Source: CBDESN01 sp965242495
Lineage (GTDB): Bacteria > Pseudomonadota > Alphaproteobacteria > MPNO01
Direction of reading: 5' to 3'
Assembly (NCBI GenBank): GCA_965242495.1
Contig: OZ251446.1
Coordinates: 1,240,001-1,304,000 of the forward strand
DNA length: 64,000 bases
Each line of letters begins with the position of its first letter. Within the stretch, counting starts at the first letter, position 1. The notes beneath the pieces are model-generated. The model was not told where the DNA came from and made no database searches. It saw only the letters and a program-made list of their open reading frames with translations. Position numbers and translations under genes: made by a program. This document shows positions 53,064 to 61,224 of the stretch, in pieces.

Positions 53064-53834
53064 GTGCCCCGCTCGCCCGTGACCCGCCCGCGCAACCCGA
53101 TCGTCGTCATCCCGGCCCGGCTCGGCGCGACGCGGCTGCCGGACAAGCCGCTCGCCGACATCGGCGGCGAGCCGATGATCGTGCATGTCTGGCGGCGCGC
53201 GGTCGCGGCCGGCGTCGGCCCCGTGATCGTCGCCTGCGGCGACGCGCCGATCGCGGCCGCGGTCGAGGAAGCGGGCGGACGCGCGGTGCTCACCGACCCG
53301 GATCTCCCGAGCGGCTCGGACCGCGTCCATCGCGCCCTCGCCCAGGCGGACCCGGAGGGCCGACGCGACGCGGTGGTCAACCTCCAGGGCGACGTCCCGG
53401 GGCTCGCGCCGGCGCATCTCGCCGCGGCGCTGGACGGGCTCGCCGACCGCGGCGTCGCGATCGCGACCCTGGCGGCGCCGATCCGGCGCGCCGCCGACCG
53501 CGAGGACCCGAACGTGGTCAAGGCCGTGATCTCGCTCGCCGACGGCGCGCGTCGCGGGCGGGCGCTCTACTTCACCCGCGCGCCCGCCCCGGCGGGAAGC
53601 GGGCCGCTATATCACCATTTCGGCGTCTACGCCTTCCGGCGGGAAGCGCTGGAGACGTTCGTCGGGCTGCCGCCGAGCGGGCTCGAGAACCGCGAGCGCC
53701 TCGAACAGCTGCGCGCGCTGGAGGCCGGGATGCGAATCGAGGTGACGCTGGTCGACGACCTGCCGGTGGAAGTCAACACGCCCGCCGACCTGGAGCGCGC
53801 CCGCGCGATCCTCGCCGGCGCCGCGGCGGGCTGA
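53064..53834 (+). CDS. kdsB: 3-deoxy-manno-octulosonate cytidylyltransferase KdsB
   Basis: KdsB activates KDO as CMP-KDO for the LPS inner core. The 256-residue protein has VVIPARLGATRLPDKPLADI at the N-terminus, the LPSGSDRVHRAL motif, VVNLQGDVPGL, and the late HFGVYAFRREAL and VNTPADLERAR. The GTG start chosen has an in-frame GTG alternative five codons later; neither changes the domain. pheA follows after 11 bases. Confidence 0.94.
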   Translation: MPRSPVTRPRNPIVVIPARLGATRLPDKPLADIGGEPMIVHVWRRAVAAGVGPVIVACGDAPIAAAVEEAGGRAVLTDPDLPSGSDRVHRALAQADPEGRRDAVVNLQGDVPGLAPAHLAAALDGLADRGVAIATLAAPIRRAADREDPNVVKAVISLADGARRGRALYFTRAPAPAGSGPLYHHFGVYAFRREALETFVGLPPSGLENRERLEQLRALEAGMRIEVTLVDDLPVEVNTPADLERARAILAGAAAG

Positions 53835-53845
53835 GGAGCGCCCCC

Positions 53846-54700
53846 TTGCCGGCGCGCGGCCGACCGTCCAACCGGATCGCGTTCCAGGGCTCGCCCGGCG
53901 CCTATTCGGACCTCGCTTGCCGCCGCTCCTACCCGACGATGGCGACGCTGCCGACCGAGGCGTTCGAGGACACCTTCGCCGCCGTGCGCGAGGGTCGCGC
54001 GCGGCTCGCCATGATCCCGATCGAGAACTCGGTGGCCGGGCGGGTCGCCGACATCCACCGGCTGATGCCGGGGTCGGGCCTCCACATCGTCGCCGAGCAC
54101 TTCATGCGCGTGAACCACCATCTGCTGGCGCCCGGAGGCGCCACGCTGCGGACGATCCGGACGGTGCACAGCCACGTCCACGCGCTCGGCCAGTGCCGCG
54201 AGACGATCGCCCGGCTGGGGCTCCGCCCGGTAGTGCATGCGGACACCGCCGGGGCCGCGGCCGAGATCGCGCGCGCGGGCGACCCCGCCGCCTGCGTGAT
54301 CGCGTCCGAACTCGCCGGCGAGATCTACGGGCTCGAATCGCTCCGGGCCAACATCGAGGACGCCGAGCACAACACCACGCGCTTCCTGGCCCTGTCGCGC
54401 CGGGCGGCGATGCCGAAGCGGAGCCGCGGCCGGGTCGTGACCACCTTCGTCTTCGAGGTGCGCAACGTCCCCGCGGCCCTCTACAAGGCGCTGGGCGGCT
54501 TCGCCACCAACGGCGTCAACATGACCAAGCTCGAAAGCTACATGATCGGCGGCGGCTTCGACCAGACGCAGTTCTACGCCGACATCGACGGCGACCCGCG
54601 CGACCCCGGCGTGAAGCTGGCCCTGGAGGAGCTCGCCTTCTTCTCGCACCGGGTGACGCTGCTGGGAACCTATGCCGCCGACGAGTTCCGGTTCGGCTGA
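53846..54700 (+). CDS. pheA: Prephenate dehydratase with ACT domain
   Basis: The enzyme converts prephenate to phenylpyruvate in phenylalanine synthesis. The 284-residue protein has IAFQGSPGAYSDLACR at the start, the MIPIENSVAGRV motif, and the catalytic EHNTTRFLALSR (Thr pair). A C-terminal ACT domain follows (about 195-275; FVFEVRNVPAALYKALGGFATNGVNMTKLESYM, broken here by motif ESYM) for feedback by phenylalanine. There is no chorismate mutase fusion. The TTG start lies a few bases after a GAGGAG site and gives the family N-terminus. Confidence 0.94.
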   Translation: MPARGRPSNRIAFQGSPGAYSDLACRRSYPTMATLPTEAFEDTFAAVREGRARLAMIPIENSVAGRVADIHRLMPGSGLHIVAEHFMRVNHHLLAPGGATLRTIRTVHSHVHALGQCRETIARLGLRPVVHADTAGAAAEIARAGDPAACVIASELAGEIYGLESLRANIEDAEHNTTRFLALSRRAAMPKRSRGRVVTTFVFEVRNVPAALYKALGGFATNGVNMTKLESYMIGGGFDQTQFYADIDGDPRDPGVKLALEELAFFSHRVTLLGTYAADEFRFG

Positions 54701-54725
54701 ATCGACCGGAGGGGCGATTTTTCGC

Positions 54726-54754
54726 TTGACACGGGGGAGCGTTTGTGTTACCAT
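54726..54754 (+). promoter_or_regulatory. Near-consensus sigma-70 promoter in a convergent intergenic gap
   Basis: A perfect -35 TTGACA (54726-54731) is followed, after exactly 17 bases, by TACCAT (54749-54754). Transcription would start near 54761 and run rightward. No plus-strand protein gene begins for another 1.6 kb, and the neighbours pheA and nudC converge on this gap, so the promoter should serve a transcript contained in the gap. Confidence 0.7.
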
Positions 54755-54760
54755 CCGCAC

Positions 54761-55060
54761 AATTGATGGATGTGACCGGAGCCCCGCGGCGGCCCGTCGG
54801 CGGGGTCCTTCGTCACCCGAACCGGAACCCGCCGGAAAGCCGGCCTTCCGCAATCGAAGATTGCGTAGTAGGCAACGCTTCGGATGCAGGCGTGGCTTCT
54901 GCGCCGCGCCGGCGCCGATCAAGGCGGGGCCGTGCAGGGTGGACATCTCCGCCCGCAGGCAGGCCGTTTCGGAACGCAAATCCCCCTGCTTTTCACCTGC
55001 TTTCGCCCTGCTTCTGACCGGTTTTTGCCCTGTTTTTTCCGTGCCTTTTTAGCATAACCT
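54761..55060 (+). ncRNA. Candidate small RNA between pheA and nudC
   Basis: Downstream of the strong promoter, the RNA would contain a GC-rich hairpin (CCCCGCGGCGG with GGCGGGG, about 54782-54805), a CCGGAAAGCCGG hairpin (54831 onward) and a perfect GCAATC-GAA-GATTGC hairpin (54850-54864). It ends toward a series of T-tracts (54990-55050) that may help termination. An 83-codon ORF from an almost leaderless ATG at 54766 exists, but its third-position GC is lower than that of real genes here. Boundaries are estimates. Confidence 0.4.
54985..55050. repeat. 11-bp phased CCTG/T-tract repeat array
   Basis: CCTG or a close variant recurs at 54985, 54996, 55007, 55018, 55029 and 55039, at 11, 11, 11, 11 and 10-base steps. 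Each is followed by 2-6 Ts. T-tracts in phase with the DNA helix predict intrinsic curvature. An AT-rich stretch (55051-55089) ending in six Ts follows immediately. Confidence 0.75.
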
Positions 55061-55255
55061 GTTGAAATATAAAGAAACTGTAATTTTTTCGTCGGCTGGG
55101 CGGCTTCCAATCCTCCCCCACCGCCGCCCGAACCCCCGGACGGCATGGCGGGACACGCCGGCTCGAAGCGGATTCGGCGGCGTGTTTTCTGCAATCAAAG
55201 GTTGTATTGCATCGCCCGGAAAAAGCGCGGGCCGCGGCCGGGGCGGGAACGCGGG

Positions 55256-56167
55256 CTACCCCGTCGCGACCCAGTCTTCGATCAGCCGCCGGGCGATCGA
55301 ATCGGAGCGCGGGCGGCGGTCGATGCCGGCCCCGCCGGCGGCGAGCTCGGCGCGGGTGAACCAGCGCGCATCTTCGAGCTCCTCGCGGTTCATCGCGATC
55401 TCGTCCGACCGCGCCTCGGCGTAGAAGCCCAACATCAGCGACGCCGGGAACGGCCAGGGCTGCGACGAGTGATACCGGACCCCGGCGACTTCGACGCCGA
55501 CCTCCTCCCCGACCTCGCGCGCCACCGCCTCCTCCAGGCTCTCGCCGGGCTCGACGAAGCCGGCCAGGGTCGAATACATGCCGTCGGGCCATTCGCCCTT
55601 GCGCCCGAGGAGCGCCCGGTCGCCCCGGCTGACCAGCATGATGACCGCCGGATCCGTGCGCGGGAAGTGCTCGGCCCCGCAGCCGGGGGCGGCGCAGACG
55701 CGGAGATGCCCCGCCTGTCGATCCTCGGTCGCGCCGCCGCACACGCCGCAGAACCGATGCCGCGCGTGCCAATGCAGGATACCGCGCGCATAGGCGAGCA
55801 GCCCCCCCTCTTCCCGGCCCAGCAGCGCGCCGACGCTCCGCAGATCGACGAACTCGCCGCGCCCGTCGAGCGTCGCCGATACGGCCGGCGCCTCCAGATG
55901 CGACAGATCGACGGCGAAACGGGCGGCGTCGCCGGCGAGGCCCAGGAACACGGTCTGGCGGCTCGCCGCCACCAGGGCCTCCGCCTCGGGCGCCCGGATC
56001 ATGACCGCGCGCGGCGACCCGCCCGCGGCGACCAGGCTCCTCGACCGCCATACCGGCAGGATCCGCGTCGATTCGCTGCGCAGCAGACGCGCCAGCCACG
56101 TCTCGTCGCCGCGGCGCCCGGCGACCCGGTCGAGCCCGAATCCGGCGTAGAAATTCGGCCCATCCAT
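55256..56167 (-). CDS. nudC: NAD(+) diphosphatase / Nudix decapping enzyme NudC
   Basis: NudC hydrolyses NADH and removes NAD caps from RNA. The 303-residue protein has an N-terminal domain, a Cys4 zinc ribbon (FCGVCGGAT and CAAPGCGAEHFPR, residues about 145-175), and the Nudix box GFVEPGESLEEAVAREVGEEVGV. The downstream SQPWPFPASLMLGF motif is the SQPWPFPxS signature specific to NADH pyrophosphatases. Its start faces the SRP RNA gene across 100 bases. Confidence 0.95.
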   Translation of the reverse strand: MDGPNFYAGFGLDRVAGRRGDETWLARLLRSESTRILPVWRSRSLVAAGGSPRAVMIRAPEAEALVAASRQTVFLGLAGDAARFAVDLSHLEAPAVSATLDGRGEFVDLRSVGALLGREEGGLLAYARGILHWHARHRFCGVCGGATEDRQAGHLRVCAAPGCGAEHFPRTDPAVIMLVSRGDRALLGRKGEWPDGMYSTLAGFVEPGESLEEAVAREVGEEVGVEVAGVRYHSSQPWPFPASLMLGFYAEARSDEIAMNREELEDARWFTRAELAAGGAGIDRRPRSDSIARRLIEDWVATG

Positions 56168-56267
56168 CCGGGCGAGCGTCGCACGACGCGGGCGGCGGCG
56201 CAACGCCGCCGGGATCTGCGACTGATCTTCCTTCGCCGGGACCGCGGGAAGCTGGTATACTGCGCGC

Positions 56268-56365
56268 GGGAGGTTGGCCGCGGACGGGACGCTCGCCAAC
56301 CCGGTCAGGTCCGGAAGGAAGCAGCCGTAACGAGTATCTCCCGGGTCGCCGGTCCAGCCTCCCAA
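56268..56365 (+). ncRNA. ffs: Signal recognition particle (4.5S) RNA
   Basis: The small SRP RNA binds Ffh and targets membrane proteins. The conserved loop GGTCAGGTCCGGAAGGAAGCAGCC is present around 56304-56330, followed by the asymmetric-loop strand CGGGTCGCCGG. The end helix pairs GGGAGG (56268-56273) with CCTCCC (56358-56363). A TATACT -10 element (56256-56261) sits the right distance upstream. Location directly before dnaX is typical of Alphaproteobacteria. Confidence 0.93.
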
Positions 56366-56392
56366 CCGCCGCCCCGCCGATGCGTCACCGCG

Positions 56393-57841
56393 ATGCGCGA
56401 CGATAATGGCCCGAACCCCATGACCGGCGAACCGGCGGCGACGCCCTATCGCGTGCTCGCCCGCAAATACCGCCCGACCAGATTCGGCGAACTCATCGGC
56501 CAGGAGGTCGTGGTCCGGACGCTGACCAACGCCATCGCCTCGGGGCGGCTGGCGCATGCGTTCGTCCTCGCCGGCGTGCGCGGCGTCGGCAAGACCACGA
56601 CCGCCCGCATCATCGCGCGCGCGCTCAACTGCGTCGGACCCGGCGGCGACGGCGGCCCGACCGCCGAGCCGTGCGGCGTCTGCGAGCATTGCGCGGCGAT
56701 CTCCGAAGACCGCCACGTCGACGTGCTGGAGATGGACGCGGCGAGCCGCACCGGCGTGGACGACGTCCGCGAACTCATCGACGGCGTGCTCTACCGCCCG
56801 GTGACCGCGCGCTACAAGATCTACATCATCGACGAAGTCCACATGCTGTCGCGGAACGCCTTCAACGCGCTGCTCAAGACGCTGGAGGAGCCGCCGGCGC
56901 ACGTGGTCTTCGTCTTCGCGACGACGGAGATCCGCAAGGTCCCGGTCACCGTGCTGTCGCGCTGCCAGCGCTTCGACCTGCGCCGGGTCGAGGCGGCCGC
57001 GCTGGCGGCCCATTTCGGCGACGTCGCCGCCAGGGAAGGCGCCGCCGTCTCGGCCGGCGCGCTGGCCCTGATCGCCCGCGCCGCCGACGGCTCGGTCCGC
57101 GACGGGCTGTCGCTGCTCGACCAGGCGATGGCGGACGGCGGCGACGCGGCGATCGAGGAAGACCGCGTGCGCGACATGCTGGGACTCGCCGACCGGGGGC
57201 GGGTGTTCGATCTGCTCGATGCGCTCATGCGGGGCGACGCGGCGGGCGCGCTGCCGATCTGCCGGGAGATGCACGAGGCCGGCGCCGACCCGCTCGCCGT
57301 CCTGCAGGACCTGCTGGAGCTGACGCATTGGCTGACCCGGCTGAAGGCGGTCCCCGACGACGGCGGCCTCGCGGTATCGGACGTCGAGCGGGCGCGCGGG
57401 CGGACCATGGCCGGCGCCCTGTCGATGCCGGTGCTGACCCGGACGTGGCAGCTGCTGCTGAAGGGCGTGGGCGAGGTCCAGACCGCCCCGTCGGCGATGC
57501 TGGCCCTGGAGATGCTGCTGGTCCGCCTCGCCTACGCCGCCGACCTGCCGCCGCCGGCGGAAGTCATCGAACGCCTGCGATCCTCGCCGCCCGCCGCCGC
57601 GCCCCCCGTCGGACCGCCGACCGGGACGCCGCCGGCGCGCGCCGAAACCGCCGGGACCGCCGGGACCGCGCCGGCCGTCGTCCTCCCGGACGACCGCAGG
57701 CCGATCGACCATCCGCTGGTCCAGGAGGCGCTGAAGACCTTCCCGGGGGCCACCGTCGAGAGCGTGCGCGAGGTCGGGTCGGCGGCCCTCTTCGACGCCG
57801 AGCCGGTCGAGGACGATACCAATGGAGACGAGCCGTCATGA
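56393..57841 (+). CDS. dnaX: DNA polymerase III subunit tau/gamma DnaX
   Basis: DnaX is the clamp-loader ATPase. The 482-residue protein has RVLARKYRPTRFGELIGQE, Walker A GVRGVGKTTTARI (about residues 62-74), a zinc module (CGVCEHC with an upstream Cys), the DEVHMLSRNAFNALLKTLEEPP Walker B region (here quoted by its parts DEVHML and LEEPP), and the sensor FVFATTEI. Domain III follows, then a Pro/Ala linker and a short acidic tail. It is clearly shorter than E. coli tau (643). No A-rich frameshift slippery site was seen. An ATG at 56420 is an alternative start. It overlaps ybaB by 4 bases. Confidence 0.95.
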   Translation: MRDDNGPNPMTGEPAATPYRVLARKYRPTRFGELIGQEVVVRTLTNAIASGRLAHAFVLAGVRGVGKTTTARIIARALNCVGPGGDGGPTAEPCGVCEHCAAISEDRHVDVLEMDAASRTGVDDVRELIDGVLYRPVTARYKIYIIDEVHMLSRNAFNALLKTLEEPPAHVVFVFATTEIRKVPVTVLSRCQRFDLRRVEAAALAAHFGDVAAREGAAVSAGALALIARAADGSVRDGLSLLDQAMADGGDAAIEEDRVRDMLGLADRGRVFDLLDALMRGDAAGALPICREMHEAGADPLAVLQDLLELTHWLTRLKAVPDDGGLAVSDVERARGRTMAGALSMPVLTRTWQLLLKGVGEVQTAPSAMLALEMLLVRLAYAADLPPPAEVIERLRSSPPAAAPPVGPPTGTPPARAETAGTAGTAPAVVLPDDRRPIDHPLVQEALKTFPGATVESVREVGSAALFDAEPVEDDTNGDEPS

Positions 57842-58161
57842 CGAATCTCGGACAACTGATGAAGCAGGCGCGGGAAGCGCAGACCAAGCTGGAGGAGATT
57901 CGCGAACGGCTCGCCGCGATCGAGATCGTCGGAACCTCGGGGGCCGGGATGGTCTCGATGACGATGAACGGCAGAGGCGCGCTGCGCGCCGTCAAGATCG
58001 ACCCCGCGTTGTTGAACGGCGACGAGGCGGAGGTCGTGGAGGACCTGATCGTCGCCGCGTTCAGCGACGCCAAATCGAAGGTCGAGGCGCGGGCGGCGGA
58101 GGAATTCTCCAAGGCGACCGCCGGCCTCCCGCTCCCGCCCGGGCTCGACCTGTCGCTCTGA
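57838..58161 (+). CDS. ybaB: YbaB/EbfC family nucleoid-associated protein
   Basis: The 107-residue protein begins MTNLGQLMKQAREAQTKLEEI, then has VGTSGAGMVSMTMNGRGALRAVKIDP and a helical tail with DLIVAAFSDAKSKVE, matching YbaB/EbfC. These dimeric tweezer-shaped proteins bind DNA with low specificity. The gene overlaps dnaX by 4 bases, and dnaX-ybaB is a nearly universal pair. Confidence 0.95.
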   Translation: MTNLGQLMKQAREAQTKLEEIRERLAAIEIVGTSGAGMVSMTMNGRGALRAVKIDPALLNGDEAEVVEDLIVAAFSDAKSKVEARAAEEFSKATAGLPLPPGLDLSL

Positions 58162-58247
58162 TCCCGCGCCGGCGCCCGGTTTCCTGCTGCGGCGCCGGGG
58201 AGAGTCGCGATAGGATGCAGGCCTCCTCGCCAACCGCAGAGCCCGCC

Positions 58248-58439
58248 ATGCAAGAGAACCCGCCGCCCGACCGGATCGCCGACCTGCTGGGGGGCCGGGT
58301 CCGGGTCGTCAATATCGGCCTGGAGCGGTTCGCCGACGCCCTGCGCGCGGTCGGCGCGCCGGTCGTCCACGTCGAATGGACCCCGCCCGCGGGCGGGGAC
58401 GCGCGGCTGATCGCCCTCCTGGACAAGCTCGGCGCCTGA
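58248..58439 (+). CDS. FdrA-domain mini-protein next to the oxamate carbamoyltransferase genes
   Basis: The 63-residue protein MQENPPPDRIADLLGGRVRV continues with VNIGLERFADAL and VVHVEWTPPAGGD. Short proteins of this kind next to ylbE/fdrA homologues are annotated as fdrA-domain proteins. It ends 17 bases before the DUF1116 start on the same strand. An in-frame ATG at 58215 would make 74 residues. It could be a small structural or substrate-binding subunit of the carbamoyltransferase complex (inference). Its role is not established. Confidence 0.7.
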   Translation: MQENPPPDRIADLLGGRVRVVNIGLERFADALRAVGAPVVHVEWTPPAGGDARLIALLDKLGA

Positions 58440-58456
58440 TCGGCGGGGCCGGCGCG

Positions 58457-59704
58457 TTGGACCTCATCGACGAAGCCAACCGGGAGGCCGTCCGGCGGAT
58501 CGTCGAGGCGGAGCCGGTTCTGGTCGACGTGCTGCCGGCGGCCGAAGCGATCACGGGGCTGGCGGACGGGATGATCCTCCATGCCGGCCCGCCGATCGAC
58601 TGGGAGCGGATGTGCGGCCCGATGCGCGGCGCGGTCGCAGGCGCCGCGGTGCTCGAAGGATGGGCCGCCGATCTCGACGCCGGCGCCGCGCTCGCCGCCG
58701 CCGGGGAGATCGTCTTCCGGCCCAACCACGATTTCGGCGCGGTCGGCCCGATGACCGGGCTGATCACGCGCGGCATGCCGGTGCTGGCGGTCGAGAACCG
58801 GACGTTCGGCAACCGGGCGTTCTGCACGCTGAACGAGGGCGTGGGCAAGGTCATGCGCTTCGGCGGCAACGACGCCGGCGTGCTCGACCGCCTGCGCTGG
58901 CTCGCGTCGGACTTGGCGCCGGCCTTGTCGGCGGCGCTGCGCCGGCGCGGCGGCTTGGCGCTCAAGGGCGTCGTCGCCCGCGGCCTGTCGATGGGCGACG
59001 AGATGCACCAGCGCAACGTCGGCTGCACCAGCCTGTTCCTGCGCGAGATGGCGCCGGCCCTGGCGCAGGAGGTCGGCGGCGCCGCGCTGGCGGAGGTCTT
59101 CGCCTTCATCGGCGGCAACGACCAGTTCTTCCTCAACGTCGCGATGGCGATGGGCAAGGCGATGGCCGATCCGCTGCGCGGCATCGAAGGATCGAGCGTC
59201 GTCTCGGCGATGTGCCGCAACGGCTCCGAATTCGGCATCCGCGTCGGCGGGCTCGGCGACCGCTGGTTCACCGCCCCGGTGGAGACGCCGCGCGGCCTCT
59301 ATTTTCCCGGCTTCGGCGAGGCCGACGCCAACCCCGACATCGGCGATTCGACCATCGTCGAGACGGTGGGGCTGGGCGGGTTCGCCATGGCCGCGGCGCC
59401 GGCGGTGGTCGGGTTCGTCGGCGCGGGCTCGGCGAGCGAGGCGCTCGACTGCACCCGCGCGATGCAGGAGATCGCCGTCGGGCGCAACCCGGAATGGACC
59501 ATCCCGGCGCTGGATTTCGCCGGAACGCCCGCCGGCATCGACGTCCGCAAGGTGGTGGCGACCGGGATCGCGCCGACGATCAACACCGGCATCGCCCATC
59601 GCGAACCGGGGATGGGCCAGGTCGGGGCCGGGATCGTGCGCGCGCCGATGGCCTGCTTCGAACAAGCGCTGGCGGCCCTGGCGGAAAGGCTGGGCGCCGC
59701 GTGA
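58457..59704 (+). CDS. allG: DUF1116 protein, oxamate carbamoyltransferase subunit (AllG/YlbE-like)
   Basis: The 415-residue protein matches DUF1116: ILHAGPPIDWERMCGPMRGA, RPNHDFGAVGPMTG, VENRTFGNRAFCTLNEGVGKV (quoted by parts VENRTFGN and CTLNEG), GDEMHQRN and FIGGNDQFFLNVAMAMGKA. In E. coli YlbE (AllG) with FdrA (AllF) and YlbF (AllH) forms oxamate carbamoyltransferase, releasing carbamoyl phosphate from oxalurate. The TTG start (LDLIDEANREAV) sits where family proteins begin. Its stop overlaps the fdrA GTG by 4 bases. Confidence 0.88.
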   Translation: MDLIDEANREAVRRIVEAEPVLVDVLPAAEAITGLADGMILHAGPPIDWERMCGPMRGAVAGAAVLEGWAADLDAGAALAAAGEIVFRPNHDFGAVGPMTGLITRGMPVLAVENRTFGNRAFCTLNEGVGKVMRFGGNDAGVLDRLRWLASDLAPALSAALRRRGGLALKGVVARGLSMGDEMHQRNVGCTSLFLREMAPALAQEVGGAALAEVFAFIGGNDQFFLNVAMAMGKAMADPLRGIEGSSVVSAMCRNGSEFGIRVGGLGDRWFTAPVETPRGLYFPGFGEADANPDIGDSTIVETVGLGGFAMAAAPAVVGFVGAGSASEALDCTRAMQEIAVGRNPEWTIPALDFAGTPAGIDVRKVVATGIAPTINTGIAHREPGMGQVGAGIVRAPMACFEQALAALAERLGAA

Positions 59705-61224
59705 GCGCCGTCGCGGTCGCGAACCGCATCCGCCGGGGGTTCTATCTCGATTCGGTGGCGCTGATGCGGCTGTCGCAGGAGCTCGCCGCCCTGCCGGGGG
59801 TGGACGCGGGATCGCTGATGACCGGCGCCGACGCCAACAAGGCGGTGCTCGGCGAAGCAGGCCTGCTGGCCGAGGAAGGCGAGAGCGCCGGCGCCAACGA
59901 CGTGATCATCGCAGTGCGGGGCGCCGACCGCGCAGCCCTGGACGCGGCCCTGGACCATGCGGCGGCGGCCCTCGACCGCCCGGCCGCCGGCGCGGGCGGC
60001 GCCCGGAGCTGGAGCCCGAAGTCGCTGGACGGGGCGCTCGACGCGCTGCCGGCGGCCAATCTGGCGGTGATTTCGACGCCCGGCGCGTTCGCCGCCAGGG
60101 AGGCGCGCAGGGCGCTCGCCCGCGGGCTGCACGTCATGCTGTTCAGCGACAACGTGACCGTCGAGGACGAGTGCGCGCTCAAGGCGGAGGCGGAAGCGCG
60201 CGGCCTGCTGCTGATGGGGCCGGACTGCGGCACGGCGATGCTGGGCGGCGCGCCGCTGGGGTTCGCCAACGCCGTGCCGCGGGGCGAGGTGGGGATCGTC
60301 TCGGCCTCGGGCACCGGCCTGCAGGAGGTCGCGTCGCTGATCGCCCGCGGCGGCGGCGGCGTCAGCCACGGCATCGGCGTCGGCGGGCGCGATCTGGGCG
60401 ATGCGGTCGGCGGGGCGACGACGCTGCGCGCGATCGACGCATTGGAGCGCGACCCGGCGACCCGGCGCATCGTGGTGATCTCGAAGCCGCCGGGCGAGAC
60501 GGTGGCCGCGCGCGTCCTCGAACGCGCGGCGCGCGGGACCAAGCCGTTCACGATCTGCTTCCTGGGAGGGCGGCCGGCGGAGACCGCCGGCGACGCTTGG
60601 TCGGTGGCGACGCTTCGCGACGCCGCCCGGCGCGCGCTCGGCCGGGAGGCCGCGGCGTTCGACCCCGCGGCCGCGGCGCGCGCCGCCGCTCCCGGCAGGC
60701 CCGGAGCCGATCGCGTATACGGGCTGTTCGCGGGCGGTTCGCTCTGCGCCGAAGCGCAGGTGGTGCTGCGCGACGGGGCGGGGCCGGTCTTCTCCAACGC
60801 GCCCATCGACGGCGTGGCGCGGCTCGCGGAAGATCCCGGAGCCGGGCACGTGCTGATCGATCTCGGCGCGGACGAATATACGGTCGGGCGGCCGCACCCG
60901 ATGATCGACCCGTCGCTCCGCGATCGCGCGCTCGGCCGGGCGCTCGCCGACCCCACGGTCGCCGCGGTGCTGCTCGACGTGGTGATCGGCCACGGCGCCC
61001 ATGACGACCCCGCCGCCCATGTGGCCCGCGCGGTCGCGGCGCGCGCCCCGCGCCCGGCGGTGATCGCATCGGTCTGCGGCACCGACGACGATCCGCAGAG
61101 CTACTCCGGGCAGCGGCGCATTCTGGAGGAAGCCGGGGTCACGGTGGCGCCGTCGAACGCCGATGCGGCGGCGGCGGCCTTGGCGGTGGCGCAGGCCGGG
61201 GCGCGTCGCGAAACGCGGCGATGA
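59701..61224 (+). CDS. allF: FdrA-family protein, oxamate carbamoyltransferase subunit (AllF-like)
   Basis: FdrA looks like the alpha subunit of succinyl-CoA synthetase but acts in oxalurate breakdown. The 507-residue protein has RRGFYLDSVALMRLSQEL, VDAGSLMTGADANKAVL, a CoA-ligase-like fold with MGPDCGTAML and GIVSASGTGLQEV (where the ligase histidine loop would be), and GIGVGGRDLGD. It starts with GTG overlapping allG. Its 3' end overlaps the oppositely directed allH gene by 86 bases. Confidence 0.9.
   Translation: MSAVAVANRIRRGFYLDSVALMRLSQELAALPGVDAGSLMTGADANKAVLGEAGLLAEEGESAGANDVIIAVRGADRAALDAALDHAAAALDRPAAGAGGARSWSPKSLDGALDALPAANLAVISTPGAFAAREARRALARGLHVMLFSDNVTVEDECALKAEAEARGLLLMGPDCGTAMLGGAPLGFANAVPRGEVGIVSASGTGLQEVASLIARGGGGVSHGIGVGGRDLGDAVGGATTLRAIDALERDPATRRIVVISKPPGETVAARVLERAARGTKPFTICFLGGRPAETAGDAWSVATLRDAARRALGREAAAFDPAAAARAAAPGRPGADRVYGLFAGGSLCAEAQVVLRDGAGPVFSNAPIDGVARLAEDPGAGHVLIDLGADEYTVGRPHPMIDPSLRDRALGRALADPTVAAVLLDVVIGHGAHDDPAAHVARAVAARAPRPAVIASVCGTDDDPQSYSGQRRILEEAGVTVAPSNADAAAAALAVAQAGARRETRR

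Noticed and set aside
54745..55017. Possible 83-90 residue protein downstream of the strong promoter
   Set aside because: Third codon positions are less GC-rich than in true genes, there is no recognisable motif and no ribosome site; a noncoding RNA fits better.
55045..55085. dif-like chromosome dimer resolution site (AGCATAACCTGTT...)
   Set aside because: Only the left XerC-like half resembles dif; the right arm lacks the TTATGTTAA-type sequence.
54919..55194. Lys/Gln-rich minus-strand ORF across the T-tract array
   Set aside because: The apparent basic repeats come from reading the phased T-tracts in reverse; no start signal or homology.
56393..57841. Programmed frameshift in dnaX to make gamma
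   Set aside because: No A-rich slippery heptamer with a following hairpin was found.
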